The notes beneath the pieces were generated by a model. That model made no database searches. It worked only from the letters and a program-made list of their open reading frames with translations, and was not told the DNA's origin. This document shows positions 53,418-64,000 of a stretch of DNA of 64,000 nucleotides, one piece after another. Within the stretch, counting starts at the first letter, position 1. Each line of letters starts with the position of its first letter. The position numbers and the translations under genes are program-made. This stretch comes from Mastigamoeba balamuthi. Lineage: Eukaryota; Evosea; Mastigamoebida; Mastigamoebidae. The DNA lies in assembly GCA_902651635.1 (NCBI GenBank), contig CACRSC010000075.1, positions 159,440 to 223,439 on the forward strand, read 5' to 3'.

Positions 53418-54837
53418 TCACTTGGGGGATGCGGGCTCGGGTGCGGCGAAGCGCTTGATGAGGGCGACCCAGTCGACCATCGCCTCGTCGGTGGATGCGC
53501 GGAACGTTATGTCCTTGTGTGAGTTGAACAGCGACCCGGTGTCCCACAGGATCTTGAACGAGCGCTTGTCGACGTCGAGCTCGACCTTGCACCGCGCGAG
53601 CGGCACGCTCTCCTCGGGCTCGCCCTTGTCCGCAGCGCTGAACCAGTGCAGCCAACCGAAGCTCGTCACCGCCACCACAGCCTTCTTCCACGACAGCAGC
53701 GTCTCCTTCTCCAGCTCGCCGCTCTGAGTGACCGCCGTCGCGTGCAGCAGGCTGTCCAGGGCGTTCGCGGGCGCCTGCTCCTTGGGGGAAGCGGGGGCGG
53801 CAGCGAACTTGGGGACTGAGAGGGACTCCTTGAAGGCCTTCCAGTCGTCGGGCCCTGTGTAGGCCGCGGCTGTCTTGGCGGCGACGCCGATGTCGGGCCC
53901 GATCTTGGTGGACGCGGTGGTCATCGCTCCTGCGATCTTGAGGACGCAGTCCGCGACCAGCTTGGACATCTTGAGCTCTGACGCCTCCATCTCAGCGACG
54001 CACTCGGAGGCTCCCGTGCAGTACGCCTTCTGCGCAGCGCGCAGGCCCACGAGTTCGGAGCGGAGCGCGAGCTGCATCGCCCAGGGGTCGCGCGCTCCTT
54101 TGCCCGAGAGCACCGGGGCGCCGGGGCCGTCGGCGCCTGACGCCTGAGGCTCGACGAGGGCGCTCATCTTGGCAAGCGAGGCCTTGGCGGACTTGGTGTG
54201 CTCGGCAACAACCCTAGGAAGAGGTCAGGACGTTGTCCATTGGGGGGGTCAGGGCTTCGCAAGGAGCCTACTTGTTGATGCTCTCCGACTTGGCGCTGAG
54301 GCGCTTGCACAGGCGCTTGACCTCGTCCGCGAGGTCATCGCACGCCCGTCCCGCCTCCTTGGCGAGCGCCTGGGCCTCGTTGCGGTGCCACTCGGCCTCG
54401 GTCTGCGCGCGCAGCAGGGCATCAGGCCAGCACCCACAGGGGGGGTGGGATGGCGGTGATAGCCCCGATCAATTGGCTCGGACCTTACCAACGCGCGCGA
54501 GGAGGTCGAGGTTGCGCTGCGTGCCCGCGGGCAGCAGCACCGGCTCGCTCGCCGGCCTCGGGGGCACCAGCGGCGCCAGCCCCTCCATCGCCCTGGCGTA
54601 CGCCTCCGCCGCCCTGCGCCGCGCCGCCACGTGGGCGTCCAGCGCCGCCGCCACGTCGTGCCACGCGTTGGCCCTCGCGCACACGGCAGCGATCGCCGCC
54701 CCCGCCGCCGCCACCGCCGACTGCGGGATGGCCGCCGTCAGCGCCGCCAGGTTCGCCCGCTCCTGCGCCAGCATCGCGCGCGCGAGGCCCGGCAGCGCCT
54801 GCGCCTGGGCTGCTGCCGCTGCTGGTGCCGCTGCAGT
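53418..54837 (-). CDS. F-BAR-like and PH domain protein, 5' end in the gap
   Basis: Read from the N gap downwards, the first exon (54837 to about 54500) has helical sequence (AVCARANAWHDVAAALDAHV, RRRAAEAYARAMEGLAPLVP) like the first helices of F-BAR/FCH domains. The second exon (about 54410-54272) continues it (RACDDLADEVKRLCKRLSAK). The last (about 54210-53418) has the remaining helices (LRSELVGLRAAQKAYCTGAS, MEASELKMSKLVADCVLKIA), a linker, and a C-terminal PH domain (KETLLSWKKAVVAVTSFGWL, SFKILWDTGSLF, DEAMVDWVALIKRF). Such proteins bend membrane and link it to actin. The assignment of the helical part as F-BAR rather than another BAR type is uncertain; the PH domain is clearer. The stop is TGA at 53418. 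Confidence 0.6.
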
Positions 54838-54956
54838 NNNNNNNNNNNNNNNNNNNNNNNNNNNNNNNNNNNNNNNNNNNNNNNNNNNNNNNNNNNNNNN
54901 NNNNNNNNNNNNNNNNNNNNNNNNNNNNNNNNNNNNNNNNNNNNNNNNNNNNNNNN
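54838..54956. other. Assembly gap (119 N)
   Basis: A run of N replaces the sequence between two divergent genes. The first codons of the F-BAR-like gene (minus) and of the RhoGEF gene (plus) and their shared promoter must be in or beyond this gap. The true gap size is unknown. Confidence 0.95.
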
Positions 54957-57457
54957 CCGCCGGCGCGCCACGCGCCGCACTGGCCCTCGTCGCCGCGCCT
55001 GCCGATGCCGACGACGGCGCCCCGTGACGTCATCGGCGACGACGGCGGCGCGCCGGGGTCGTGGAGCCCGTGCGTGTCGCCGCGGGTGAGCGCGCGGGCG
55101 TCTGCGCGGCCGCTGGAGTTCGCGGGGCTGCTGATGAGCGAGGCGCGGGGCAAGCCGCCGCTGCCGCCGCGGGCGTCGCCGCAGGTCTCGCGGTCGGCGC
55201 CGCCCAAGAGCCCCTCGCCGGCGCCGGCGCACGGGCCGTCGCCGCTGGGGTCGCCCCGGGCGGAAGAGGCTCCGAGGGCCAGGTCGCTGCGCGAGGACGC
55301 GGGGTCGCTGCGGGGCGCCAGGGACGAGGGCGACAGCAGCGGCGCGCGGGCCAGGTCGCTGCGGGACAGGGCCGAGATGCCGCTGCTCGAGGAGAGACTG
55401 GCCAGCGGCACCGCCAGCAGCAGCAGCAGCAGGGGCGCCACGCCCCTGTCGTCGCCCCACGGGTCGCTCCGCAGGGCCGAGGCAGAGGCCGCCGCTGCTG
55501 CTGCTGCCACTACTGCTGCTACCGCTACTGCTATTGCTGCTGCTGAGGCGGAGACGCCGTGCGAGCGGGAGCCCAGGGGGGCTGGCGAGGCTCAGGCGGC
55601 GGGGGAGGCAGAGGGCGCGGCAAAGGCCATGTCGCACAGAGCGCGCGTGGCCCAGGAGACGCTGGCCACGGAGACCACCTACGTCCGGCAGCTCAAGGTG
55701 CGCTGGCGCTGTGGCGGACCGCCGCCCCCACTGACGCGCTGCGCTGTGGCGGTGGCCAGACGCTGCTGTACGTGTACGTGGAGCCCGTCAAGGGCATCAA
55801 GGGGCTGACGGCAGAGGACCTGCGCGGGCTGTTCAGCAACATCGAGACCATCGTGATGCTGCACGAGAACTTCCTCGAGCAGGTCGCCGAGCGCGTGCAG
55901 GAGTGGACCGATGACACGGTGCTCGGCGACCTCTTCGCGCAGGCCTCGTCGCAGTGGTTCAAGGTCTACAAGTCCTACATCAACAACTGTTGCGTATCCC
56001 TTTTTCCGCCTGCGTTGAGTCACAGGATTCCCGGAATCTGCCTCAGACGACAACTCCATCGCTCTGGTTCAGACGATGAAAGCCAAGTTCTCTGAGTTCC
56101 GCAAGCTTGTCAAGGCGCGCCTGCCCAGCAAGCTGTCCCAGAGCTTGCTCTCCCTCTGACGTTGCTGGTGCAGAGGCTGGACCACTCGGAGCAGCTCGAG
56201 GGCCTGTCGATCGAGGGCTTCCTCATTCTTCCTGTCCAGCGAATACCCCGATGTCGGCACACTGGCAGCCCCACCTGCAACCTGCGCCACCGCTCTGACG
56301 CCCACCCGGCAACGCAGACGTGCTGCTGGTGAAGGAGCTGGTGCGGTGCACGAGCCCCGGGCACAGGGACAGCGCGCTGCTGAGCGAGGCGCTCGCCAAG
56401 CTGCTCGAGATCGCCGACTACATCAACGAGGCCAAGCGCGCCACAGAGGACAAGCAGCGCGTCGCCAGCGCCGTCGCCAGCTGGAAGCGCTACACGGCCG
56501 CCATGCCCGAGGACCCCCACCGCCTGCTGCTGCGCGAGTGCACCGTCGACACGCCGCAGTCAAAGGGCAAGCTGCGCCTGTGGCTCTTCACCGACCTCGT
56601 CGTCGTGACGTCGCCCGACGGCGTGTTCCGCGCGCAGGTCGACTACGCAGACGCCACGCTCGCGCGCAACTCGCCCGTCGCAGGCATGGCGACGTTTGCG
56701 TCGCCGCAGTTCGCGATGACGTGCGTCGCCGAGTCGGACGACGCCTGCGCGGTCGTCGACGCGCTGGAGTCGCTCGTCGCCGAGGCGCGCAGGCACCCGG
56801 GCGTCAGGTCGACGCAGTCGGTGCGCGCGTCCGCCGTCGACGACGTGCGCGACACGCCCGAGCAGCTCGACAAGTACAGCGAGCAGCGGCTGCGAATCGT
56901 GCGGTCGCTGGCCGCCAGCGAGCAGGAGCATGTGCGGCTCGTCGACCGCGCCCGCAGGGTCGCCGGCATCGCGCTGCGCACGGGCTCTGTGCCGCCGCAC
57001 TTCGCGCAGTCCTTCGCGCGCGTGTGCGAGTTCCTCGAGTCGGCGCACGCGGTACACACGGCGACTGCCACGAGGCTCGAGCAGCGCGCCGCCGCGTGGG
57101 AGTCACGCGACGACGTGGCCGACGTGTTCGATGACCTCGCGCCTATCAGTGAGTTCGAGCATACCTCCGGCACCTGAACGCTGACCGTCTGGGGCGATCG
57201 CAGTGGAGGCGTTTGGGGTGTTCGCAGCGTCTGTGGGAGAGTACTCGCGGACAAGAGACTCGACGAGGGAGAGCTCTGCGGCGTTTGCGGAGACGCTGCT
57301 GCCAGCGCTAGAGAAGGTGGCGGCGAGGCTGAGCCAGTACGGGTCCGCCCTGCGCGAGCTGCGCGCTAACACGGGCAGGCGGAGCAAGGACGTGGAGCCA
57401 CTCGAGCGCCTCCTGGTCCTCGTGGACGCCGCGTGCACCACCGCAGGGGTCGCCTAG
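54957..57457 (+). CDS. RhoGEF with DH-PH-DH layout, 5' end in the gap
   Basis: The first part is Ser/Pro/Ala-rich low complexity with an Ala tract (about 55490-55540). A DH domain follows across short introns: RVAQETLATETTYVRQLK, LRGLFSNIETIVMLHENFLE, VAERVQEWTDDTVLGDLFAQ, FKVYKSYINN, then LDHSEQLEGLSIEGFLILPV with PVQRI. Then comes a PH domain (about 56510-56800: HRLLLRECTVDT, GKLRLWLFTDLVVVTS). After it a second DH-like unit starts with LRIVRSLAASEQEHVRLVDR, goes on with FARVCEFLESAHAVHTATAT, WESRDDVADVFDDL, VGEYSRTRDS and LSQYGSALRELRANTG, and ends at TAG 57455 without a second PH domain. DH domains exchange GDP on Rho/Rac. Trio-type proteins have two DH-PH pairs; here the second PH is missing and the second DH lacks the usual P-QR motif, so it may be non-catalytic. 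Confidence 0.75.
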
Positions 57458-57816
57458 TGAGGTCTACCGCTCCCTCGGCGTGTGCTACCTATCAATTGAT
57501 TATTCCCCGTAGAGCTTTTCATCTCAGTGCGAGCGACGCTGCGCCCTCGTGCGTTTTAGTTGAGATCAAACATCGGTACGCCGCCAAGATCCTCAATCAA
57601 CTGACTCGTCATCAGATGCTGTCCGATCAACGCTGGCGCCTCACTACCTTTGCGGCCCATGCAGTGGCGCACGCGGCGACCGCGGGCAGGGTTGAGGCAC
57701 GCCAGTGTTTTCGCAGCCTGGTGCTATTTTGGGTGCCGCAAGGGAAGTAGCCTCATTTGCATACAGCTCGTTCAGGACAAATCTCAATAACAGGAGGAGG
57801 CCTCCGCCATCTGCAT
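57458..57816. promoter_or_regulatory. Intergenic stretch before the receptor kinase gene
   Basis: About 360 bases between two plus-strand genes. No coding character, tRNA or repeat seen. It should hold the RhoGEF 3' end and the receptor promoter. Confidence 0.4.
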
Positions 57817-60800
57817 ATGCGGAGGCTGGGCGCGCAAGCTGCCCCAGCGGTCCCGCTCTGCTCTCCCCGGCCGAGCACGTGGGCCGTCGTAGTGCTTGTC
57901 GTCGCCCTGCTGAGCACGTATGCCTTTGGCTCCGCAGCAGAAGCGCAGGCCTCCGCGGTCCCTGCACCGTCGCGCGAGGCCTGCGCGGCACGGTGCGGCG
58001 TTTCTCCGGCATGCACGTCCTGGATCTGGGCTCCGCGGTACGCCGCGTCCACAAACTGGAGATAGGCCGCCTCGCTCGCTAATACCGGCCTCAGCACTAT
58101 TTCTGGCGCAGGCCAATGCACTTTGCTGCACACCAAAAGACGGTCTGGAAGCGTCGGCGCTGATGCGTTGCCCAGCCTGGCCAGCGCGCAGGAACAGCCC
58201 GATACCCAGCCAGTCGTGGTCGGGGCGGCTGCTCCGTGGAGAGTGGCCCCGGCGCTTGTTGCTGCGGTCTCTGCTGTGGCCGTCGGCCTCAGCAGCGTGA
58301 TGCTTGCCTTCTGCTGCGCTCACAAGGCTCGCGTGTCTGACGTGCGTGCACACCCGGCAGAGCAACGCGTGTTCACTGACGGGGGCTATGAACGCAGATC
58401 GACAGCACGCCAGCGAGTAAGCCGAAGCTTATTGCTCCCTCGGATCTTGTTCTCGGAGACGTCGTCGGCTACGGGCACTACGGGACGGTGCACCGGTGTG
58501 ACCTGCACAGCACTGTGGGAACAGACTCTGACCCAATTGCAGAGCTGTCTGCTTGGGGAGAGTCGTTGCCGCTAAGGTGATTCTGTTGGAGCGTTTTACG
58601 CCCGAGAGCATCCAGGAGTTTGTGTCTTCGGTGCAAAACCTCCGGTCAGGATGACACACTACACGAGCCACACGGACTGACACGGGCATGGCAGGTCTCT
58701 TGAACACGCTAACATCGGGAAGCTGCTGATGTGCACAAAGAACGCACTGCAGATAACTCTTATTTCAGGTCAGCTCTGCCCTTGGCACACTATGTGCTGA
58801 CAGAGCCAAATTGGCAACCACGTCAGAGGTCGTGGAGCGAGGGTCTCTGCAGACGCTGCTGGCAGACCAGACCCAGCAGCTGAAGCTGCGCACGCGACTG
58901 TCGTTGCTGTACCAGATCGCTCTGGGAATGCAGTACCTGCATAACGGTGGAGTGGTACACGGCGACCTCAAAAGCTCCAACGTCCTCGTCGACGAGTCCC
59001 TGGCAGTCAAGATCACTGATTACGGGCTCTCGGTGTTGCAACCCGTGGGGCCGCAGTCGGCTGTACCCAACGTGTGCTGGGCTGCGCCAGAAGTCATTGC
59101 GGCGACGCACCCCAAGCGGGAGGCCAAGAGCGATGTGTTCTCATTCGCCATTGTCGCGTGGGAACTTGCCACGCGCAAGATACCGCACAAGGGGATGAAC
59201 CCGCATCACGTACGCCAGCAGGTCGTCCTACTGCAGATGCGGCCGCGGCTCGAGGTCTCGTTGAGCCCTGCGTACAAGAACCTCCTCGAGGAGTGCTGGT
59301 CACCGGATCCGAAGTGCAATTCTAGTTAAATATCGCCTCTAACAACGTCATTCGCAGCGCGAGACCCGAGTTCCAGAGCATCGTCTCCAACTGGCCGACT
59401 TTTCTGGCAAACATGGAGAGTGCTATCGTGAGTTCTGATTTGTATCATCTCGGAGCTCTGACCGCTCAATCGGCAAGGTTGACGACGAGAACGACAACGC
59501 CACAAGTGTCCAAGCTCCTACCGGGCTTGTGACTTTCGTCATCACCGGTACGCTCGCTCTCTGGCTCTCTCTTCACTTCTGTATGGCTGAGACAGTGGGG
59601 TATTAATCGATGTTCAGGTATTGAGAGCGAGCAGGCGTTGTGGGACTGGAACCCTGACGTCATGTCCAAGATAGCTGTGACGCACAATGAGCTCCTGCGC
59701 TCGTGCTGCCGCAAGCACGGCGGCTACGAAGTCACAGAAGACGGCAGCGGCTTCGTCCTGGCCTTCCACTCCTCGGTGAAGGCGTTGCAGTTCTGCTGCG
59801 AGTCCCAGCTGGCTCTCCACTCAATACGATGGGAGGCAATTCTTGAGGGCGGCGCCTCTTCGCTCGAGGAGGCCAAAGGTGCGCGTTGGCTGGCGGCGCG
59901 TGTGAGACCTAACCGGAATACCAGCGCCGTGTGGGTTTCTTGTGAAGATGGGGCTGCACGAGGGGAGGCCCGAGGTGACGATATCAGCCACGAGGTCCAC
60001 AATGGAGTACAGGGGCCCCTGCGTGCGAGCAGCCTTCACGATGGTCGACTTGTCATCGGTGTGTGTCTTGCCTCCCTTGTGGCTTTGTGTGGATCTCAAT
60101 GGATGCGCAGGGCGGCCACATTGTCGTCAGCAATGCGGCCCGGGCGTCGATTGAGAAGAGCAGGGTGATGGACAGCCAGGGTGTCTTCCAGGCGATTGGG
60201 TCGGCGATGATTGGCCAGAAGCAAGAGCCAGTGCACGAGGTACGCTACTTCCTCGCAAGAATCCTCTTGTGACTGACTCCTGCCGGCCGCCACAGTTCTT
60301 ATGGAAGGCAACACAAGGAGTTCTGAGCTTGCCTCCCTCCACGCAGAGCTCGCTGATGGTAGAGTCGTTTGGCTCCACCAGCAGCAGCCAGAAGAACAAC
60401 TCGACGTCAGAGGACCCGGTGTCCATACTCGAGAGGATACAGCGGCACGTAAGACCCCCGTGGGCTGTGGACCCCGCCGAGGTGGAGATCTCCAGCGTCA
60501 TCCTGGGCCGCGGCAACTACGGCACCGTGACCAAGGCTACGTACCGCGGCCAGTCCGTCGCCGTGAAGAGGTTCTTCACGCAGCAGGTCACCCAGAAGAC
60601 CCTGAACGAGATCCAGAAGCAGCTCAACGAGATGCTGCTCCTGGCCAAACTCAGGCACCCCTCGGTCGTGCAGTTTGTGAGCGAGCTTTTGCCATCCCCA
60701 CCCTCTGCTCACTGCAAGCGACCCCGCAGCTTGGAGCGTGCATCGAGCCACAGAACATGTTCATGTACGACACACACTCACCCAGGTTGACACAGCACTG

Positions 60801-61545
60801 AGGCCCTGTGACTTGCAGCATCACCGAGTGGATGGACCTGGGGAGCCTCACGAGCGTGCTCAAGTCGAGGCAGGTACAATATGCAGAGGCTGTTGGCATA
60901 CTCCTCTCGGTGAGTGACGGGATGATGTACGTATCCTCTCCAGGAACGTCGTCATCTTACCGTACCGTTGCAACCGCAGCTACCTGCACAAGTCAAACGT
61001 TGTACACAGAGACCTCAAGGCGGCCAACATTTTGATTAACACGAGAGGAGAGGTGAAGCTGTCGGGTGCGCCCTCACCAGCCTACCCTCTCTTTATGCTG
61101 ACCCCTGTTTCTGACCTCTGCGCCTCGCAGACTTTGGGCTGGCAGCTGTGAAGAAGGCCACGAGAACGATGACGCTGTGCGGGACTGCTGCCTGGATGGC
61201 CCCGGAGGTCCTCAGCAGGTCGCACTACTCGGAGCAGAGCGACGTGTGCGTTCCCCTGCAGCGCAGAGGGTTCTCTGACGGCGGTGACACCGCAACAGGT
61301 ACAGCTTCGGCGTCGTGATGCTGGAGGTGATGACGAGGCACCCGCCATTCCACGGCGTGGCGCCCATGGATATCGTCTACAAGATCACGCAGGGGGAGCG
61401 CCCGGAGATACCCGCGCGGCGCACAGGTTACAGCGACGAGTTTGTGGAGCTCATTCGCTGCTGCTGGGGGGCAGAACCCGACAGCAGGCCGCTCTTCGCA
61501 CAGATCTCAGAGCGTCTGCGCGCGATGCAAGAATACAAGGAGTGA
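57817..61545 (+). CDS. Receptor with PAN-like ectodomain, kinase, degenerate cyclase and second kinase
   Basis: The start gives a signal peptide (TWAVVVLVVALLSTYAFGSA). A short Cys-rich PAN/apple-like module follows (CAARCGVSPACTSWIWAP; GQCTLLH); an intron at about 58038-58095 removes an in-frame TAG. A membrane helix (ALVAAVSAVAVGLSSVMLAF) precedes kinase 1: GYGHYGTVHR, VAAKVILLERF, VVHGDLKSSNVLV and ITDYGLS, so HGD and DYG replace HRD and DFG. A class III cyclase-like domain comes next (LVTFVITGIESEQALWDWNP, HGGYEVTEDGSGFVLAF, MGLHEGRPEV, GGHIVVSNAAR). Kinase 2 is intact: LGRGNYGTVTKATYRGQSVA, VVHRDLKAANIL, SDFGLA and GTAAWMAPEV, of the TKL type. The stop is TGA at 61543. At least ten exons. 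Amoebae such as Acanthamoeba have receptors with a cyclase between two kinases. Here both metal-binding Asp positions of the cyclase are changed (Gly and Ser), so cyclase activity is doubtful. Confidence 0.82.
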
Positions 61546-61751
61546 ACGTTATTTGCTGGCCGCCGTCGCGCGAGTCCTGTGCGGCTACCACCCCCCGCGT
61601 TGAGCCCTCACAGGGTTGGACCACGTCAATTAGTTACAGCTCGATTAAGCTCTCGAGCGGCTAAACAGAGTTTCTTGGTTGTCTCTCGGATGATACAGTA
61701 ATTTGTGTGTGCGTGTGCCGATGCGCTCGCTGGTAACTTCTCTCCTGCACC

Positions 61752-62410
61752 TCAGTGGGAGACGTCCAGCGGTGACGACACGATGTCGCGGCACGACGTC
61801 GCGCAGGTGGGACTCGTGCCTCCGTTCTCCGTCTCGTGCAGATCGAGCGCGGGCATCGGACCTGCAATAAACGGGGAAACAGGCAAGAAGTGAGCCGGTC
61901 ATCACCGCAGAAAAAGCCCAAGAGGGTTAAATTCATAACCCCGCACCGGAGAATAAGAGATAAGAGATAACCGATCTCAAGCAGGGGGTACGCACCACAT
62001 GTGGCCTTGAGGTGCCGCCGCACGAGGGCGAAGTAGCAGCACCAGAACTGCGCCTCGCTCCTCCTCGTGGGCACCTCCGAGTCGCGGAGCGTGCGCAGCT
62101 CGGGCACTCTGCCGAGCATCTCCACGGCGTGCGAGAGCTCCGAGGGGCACGGGGAAAACCGCCCTGGATACCCCGGGCACACGTGAGCACGCAGCGGCAG
62201 CGGAGGGTCGCACGCACTGCACTTGCTCGGGTCGATCGCGGCGCCGCTTAGGAGGGCCGGGGATGTGCCTGTGCAGAGGGACCGGACAAACAGCACGAGC
62301 TCGCTGTCGATCTCCAGCGGGGCCCTCTCGGGCGCCCAGAAGCCCCAGCGCGGGGAGCTGATGCTGATGCTGCGTGCCGCAGGCCTTACTGCCCTGACGA
62401 GTTTGCTCAT
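61752..62410 (-). CDS. BSD-domain protein
   Basis: Two exons join in phase 1 at an intron of about 130 bases (about 61995-61866). The start is the ATG at 62410 (MSKLVRAVRPAARSISISSP). The recognisable part is a BSD domain: ELRTLRDSEVPTRRSEAQFW followed by CCYFALVRRHLKA, with the invariant Phe-Trp and the YF pair. The short second exon (SCRDIVSSPLDVSH, then TGA) is unremarkable. BSD domains occur in TFIIH p62, synapse-associated proteins and plant membrane-linked proteins. Without other domains the role is open. It is convergent with the receptor kinase gene, 206 bases away. Confidence 0.7.
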
Positions 62411-63802
62411 TTGCGAGGCGCTTTTGCTCTGGATGGCTGATTCACGATGACCGGCGCACAGGAGGGGCACGCCATCGGGGAAAAAGAAATGTCCTGGAGA
62501 CTACACGGAAAACTCGTGGAAAACGTGCACAGCGTGACGATTTATCCACTGCGTGCGAATAGTAGTAGATATCAGATGGGCATTAGATAGCAGATAGATT
62601 TCAGAACCCAAGAGGGGCATGGGAGGGGAACCTCTCGCCAAGAATCGCCCACACTGACCCGAGAGCAGTGCCGCCGCTGCCCTCCCCGTAGTCTCATGTC
62701 GTGGCAGTAGTTGCACGTAGGTGCCTGAGTAGGATTAGTCTCTCTCTCTCTCTCTCTCTCCTGACTCTCCACACGTCTCTCTTCGGCCTCGAGGGCTCTT
62801 CTTCGCGCAGCTAAACTTCGCGGGAGCCTCGGTGATACCGCGTCGGGTGCTAAGCTCTGCTCTGCGATCGAGAATGCCCTCGTGATGTCTTTCGATCCCT
62901 GTCGGCTGCATTCTCCAAGAGGTGTGGGCTTCTGCGGGCCTTGTGGGCTCTGCTCGTGCGCGGCACCTCCGCTAGCTTGTGGGGCTGCCTGTGTGCTCGA
63001 GACAAAGTCCCCAGGCGTAGGCGGTGTAGGCGGTGCGCGCGGCGTGGAGAGCCATGGCCGGCCAGGTGCAGATGTTAGCGCTGCAGTAGCAGAGGCTCCA
63101 ATTGGTGCCCTTCTCCAGACCCGCGACCGCCCGTGTACTGTGAAGACCCGCACGCTTAGATTCTCCGTGGTCTGGGGGCTTTACGAGTCCGAGCGGAGCA
63201 CCCGCGGTGTTCAAAGACCATTCGCAGGCGACTGGCCGTGCCGTACTACTCGCGAGGCTGCGCAGAATGCCATATTCCTTGTCTGTCTTCTTCAGGGCAT
63301 CAGAGCGGTGGCCAGAGCATCGATGCCTGCGTGACTCTCGCTAGTAGAGGCCCATTCTCCTGCACCGGCTGCCCCGAGGAGTTGCCCCGCAAGCCTTGCG
63401 GCAGGGCGGGCCGGCCATCGGGGGCGTGCATCAGAAATGTGCATTGTCCCGACGGGGCGGAGGGCCATCTCGTACGGAACAGCTCCTCTTCGTCTAGAAA
63501 AATGCCCGAGGAAAAAAGGCTTCGCCAGGTCCGGTTCCAGCGTCTTTTTCTAGATGGGCAGCGGTCCTTTACATTCCGGAAAAGGGCCCGAGTCGGCGGA
63601 CGCGTTTCGCACACAGAGAATATGCGAAAGTGAATTATCGAACATTCTATTCCTCTGCCCGAGAGCTCTCGGGCTTTGCAGAAACGGGGTGCGCGAGTCT
63701 CAGCCACTGCGGGTTACATGCCGTCATGGCCGGAGGGGGGGCACCCCCAACCTCTCTCACTCTCTCTGAGAACCGATGCGCTTCGGGAGGGGAAGTGCTG
63801 TG
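62411..63802. other. Intergenic region, no confident gene
   Basis: It includes a CT microsatellite (about 62738-62760) and an inverted pair TCTAGAAAAA (63493-63502) and TTTTTCTAGA (63545-63554). A minus-strand ORF (62572-63153, 193 residues) has a charged helix with RRALEAEERRVESQERERER, which is largely the microsatellite translated, and another (63300-63707) is unremarkable. I do not call either as a gene. Confidence 0.45.
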
Positions 63803-64000
63803 CTACACGCGGCTGCAGTCGGGCTGCGCGATCCACTCGCCCAGCGCCTTGTCGCAGTGCCGCGTGTGCTCAGCGAAGGCCTCCCAGAGCGTCTGCACGT
63901 CCGTCGCCTCGGGGACAGCGTCGCGGGACGCCAGGTACGCCTCGCAGGCGTCGCCCACCATCTCGCGGAGCGTCTTGTGCTCCGTCTGGTGCTCTCCGTA
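63803..64000 (-). CDS. 3' end of an unidentified gene
   Basis: A minus-strand frame is open from the window edge to TAG at 63805-63803 and reads EHKTLREMVGDACEAYLASR, then TDVQTLWEAFAEHTRHCDKA and WIAQPDCSRV. Composition and helical pattern look coding. There is no start because the gene continues beyond the window. No family recognised. Confidence 0.6.
   Translation of the reverse strand, partial: YGEHQTEHKTLREMVGDACEAYLASRDAVPEATDVQTLWEAFAEHTRHCDKALGEWIAQPDCSRV

Noticed and set aside
54450-55808. A single ORF reading through the 119 N gap
   Set aside because: It exists only because N codons are translated as unknown residues. The left part is antisense to the F-BAR-like gene.
58035-58100. 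In-frame TAG in the receptor kinase ectodomain, suggesting stop-codon reassignment together with the TAG at 27398
   Set aside because: A GTACGC donor and a CTCAG acceptor preceded by GCTAAT remove this TAG and keep the frame. TAG also ends TMCO1 and the RhoGEF, so it is a normal stop here.
62572-63153. A 193-codon minus-strand gene between the BSD gene and the window end
   Set aside because: Its most protein-like stretch (Glu/Arg repeat) is a translated CT microsatellite; the rest lacks coding character and splice support.

Overview
This is a eukaryotic nuclear scaffold fragment. Most genes are split by short GT-AG introns, neighbouring genes lie on both strands only 150-1000 bases apart, and the exons are very rich in G+C. 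Between gene clusters lie A/T-richer islands (about 12.3-13.0, 15.0-16.5, 36.9-39.8, 40.9-43.5 and 48.8-50.9 kb) with few long ORFs, hairpins and transposon remains. The gene content points to a free-living amoeba-like protist with anaerobic traits: a class I PI3K, a RasGEF and several RhoGEF-type proteins, a receptor with kinase-cyclase-kinase domains, and an intronless flavodoxin-ferredoxin protein of the type used by anaerobes. A pelobiont amoebozoan such as Mastigamoeba would fit. That is inference; no marker gene in the window proves it.

Layout. 0-6.7 kb (minus): the edge of an unidentified gene, then a large gene joining a RasGAP domain to a class I PI3-kinase. 7.7-10.7 kb (plus): a laminin-G-like surface protein. 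11-18.2 kb (minus): flavodoxin-ferredoxin protein, a foldback element, a coiled-coil protein, tRNA-Ala(GGC) and a HAUS5-like augmin subunit. 18.4-26.5 kb: a probably lipid-anchored RCC1 protein (plus), an RCC1-DH-RasGEF protein (minus) and TMCO1 (plus). 26.9-36.9 kb: a Cys-rich, probably GPI-anchored protein and AP-4 epsilon, present in two near-identical tandem copies that meet at a single N, which looks like an assembly join of two haplotypes. 39.8-40.8 kb (minus): RTF2. 43.5-46.5 kb: two hypothetical genes. 46.9-48.8 kb (plus): a receptor with a periplasmic-binding-type ectodomain. 48.8-50.9 kb: an A/T-rich island with a Tc1/mariner remnant. 50.9-53.3 kb: an Elongin-C/BTB, F-box-like, LRR protein. 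53.4-57.5 kb: an F-BAR-like/PH protein and a DH-PH-DH RhoGEF, divergent across a 119-N gap. 57.8-61.5 kb: a PAN-TM-kinase-cyclase-kinase receptor. 61.8-62.4 kb: a BSD-domain protein. 63.8-64.0 kb: the 3' end of an unidentified gene.

The recurrent theme is small-GTPase and phosphoinositide signalling at the membrane and actin cortex: a RasGEF/RhoGEF fusion, a PI3K carrying its own RasGAP, a double-DH RhoGEF, a membrane-curvature protein and two receptors of a family that in amoebae mixes varied ectodomains with kinase and cyclase domains. The most unusual item is the RasGAP-PI3K fusion, in which one chain would both respond to Ras-GTP through an RBD and end the signal with a RasGAP that keeps its arginine finger. 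Exon joins quoted here come from reading frame and splice-site phase in the genomic sequence only; no transcript was available.
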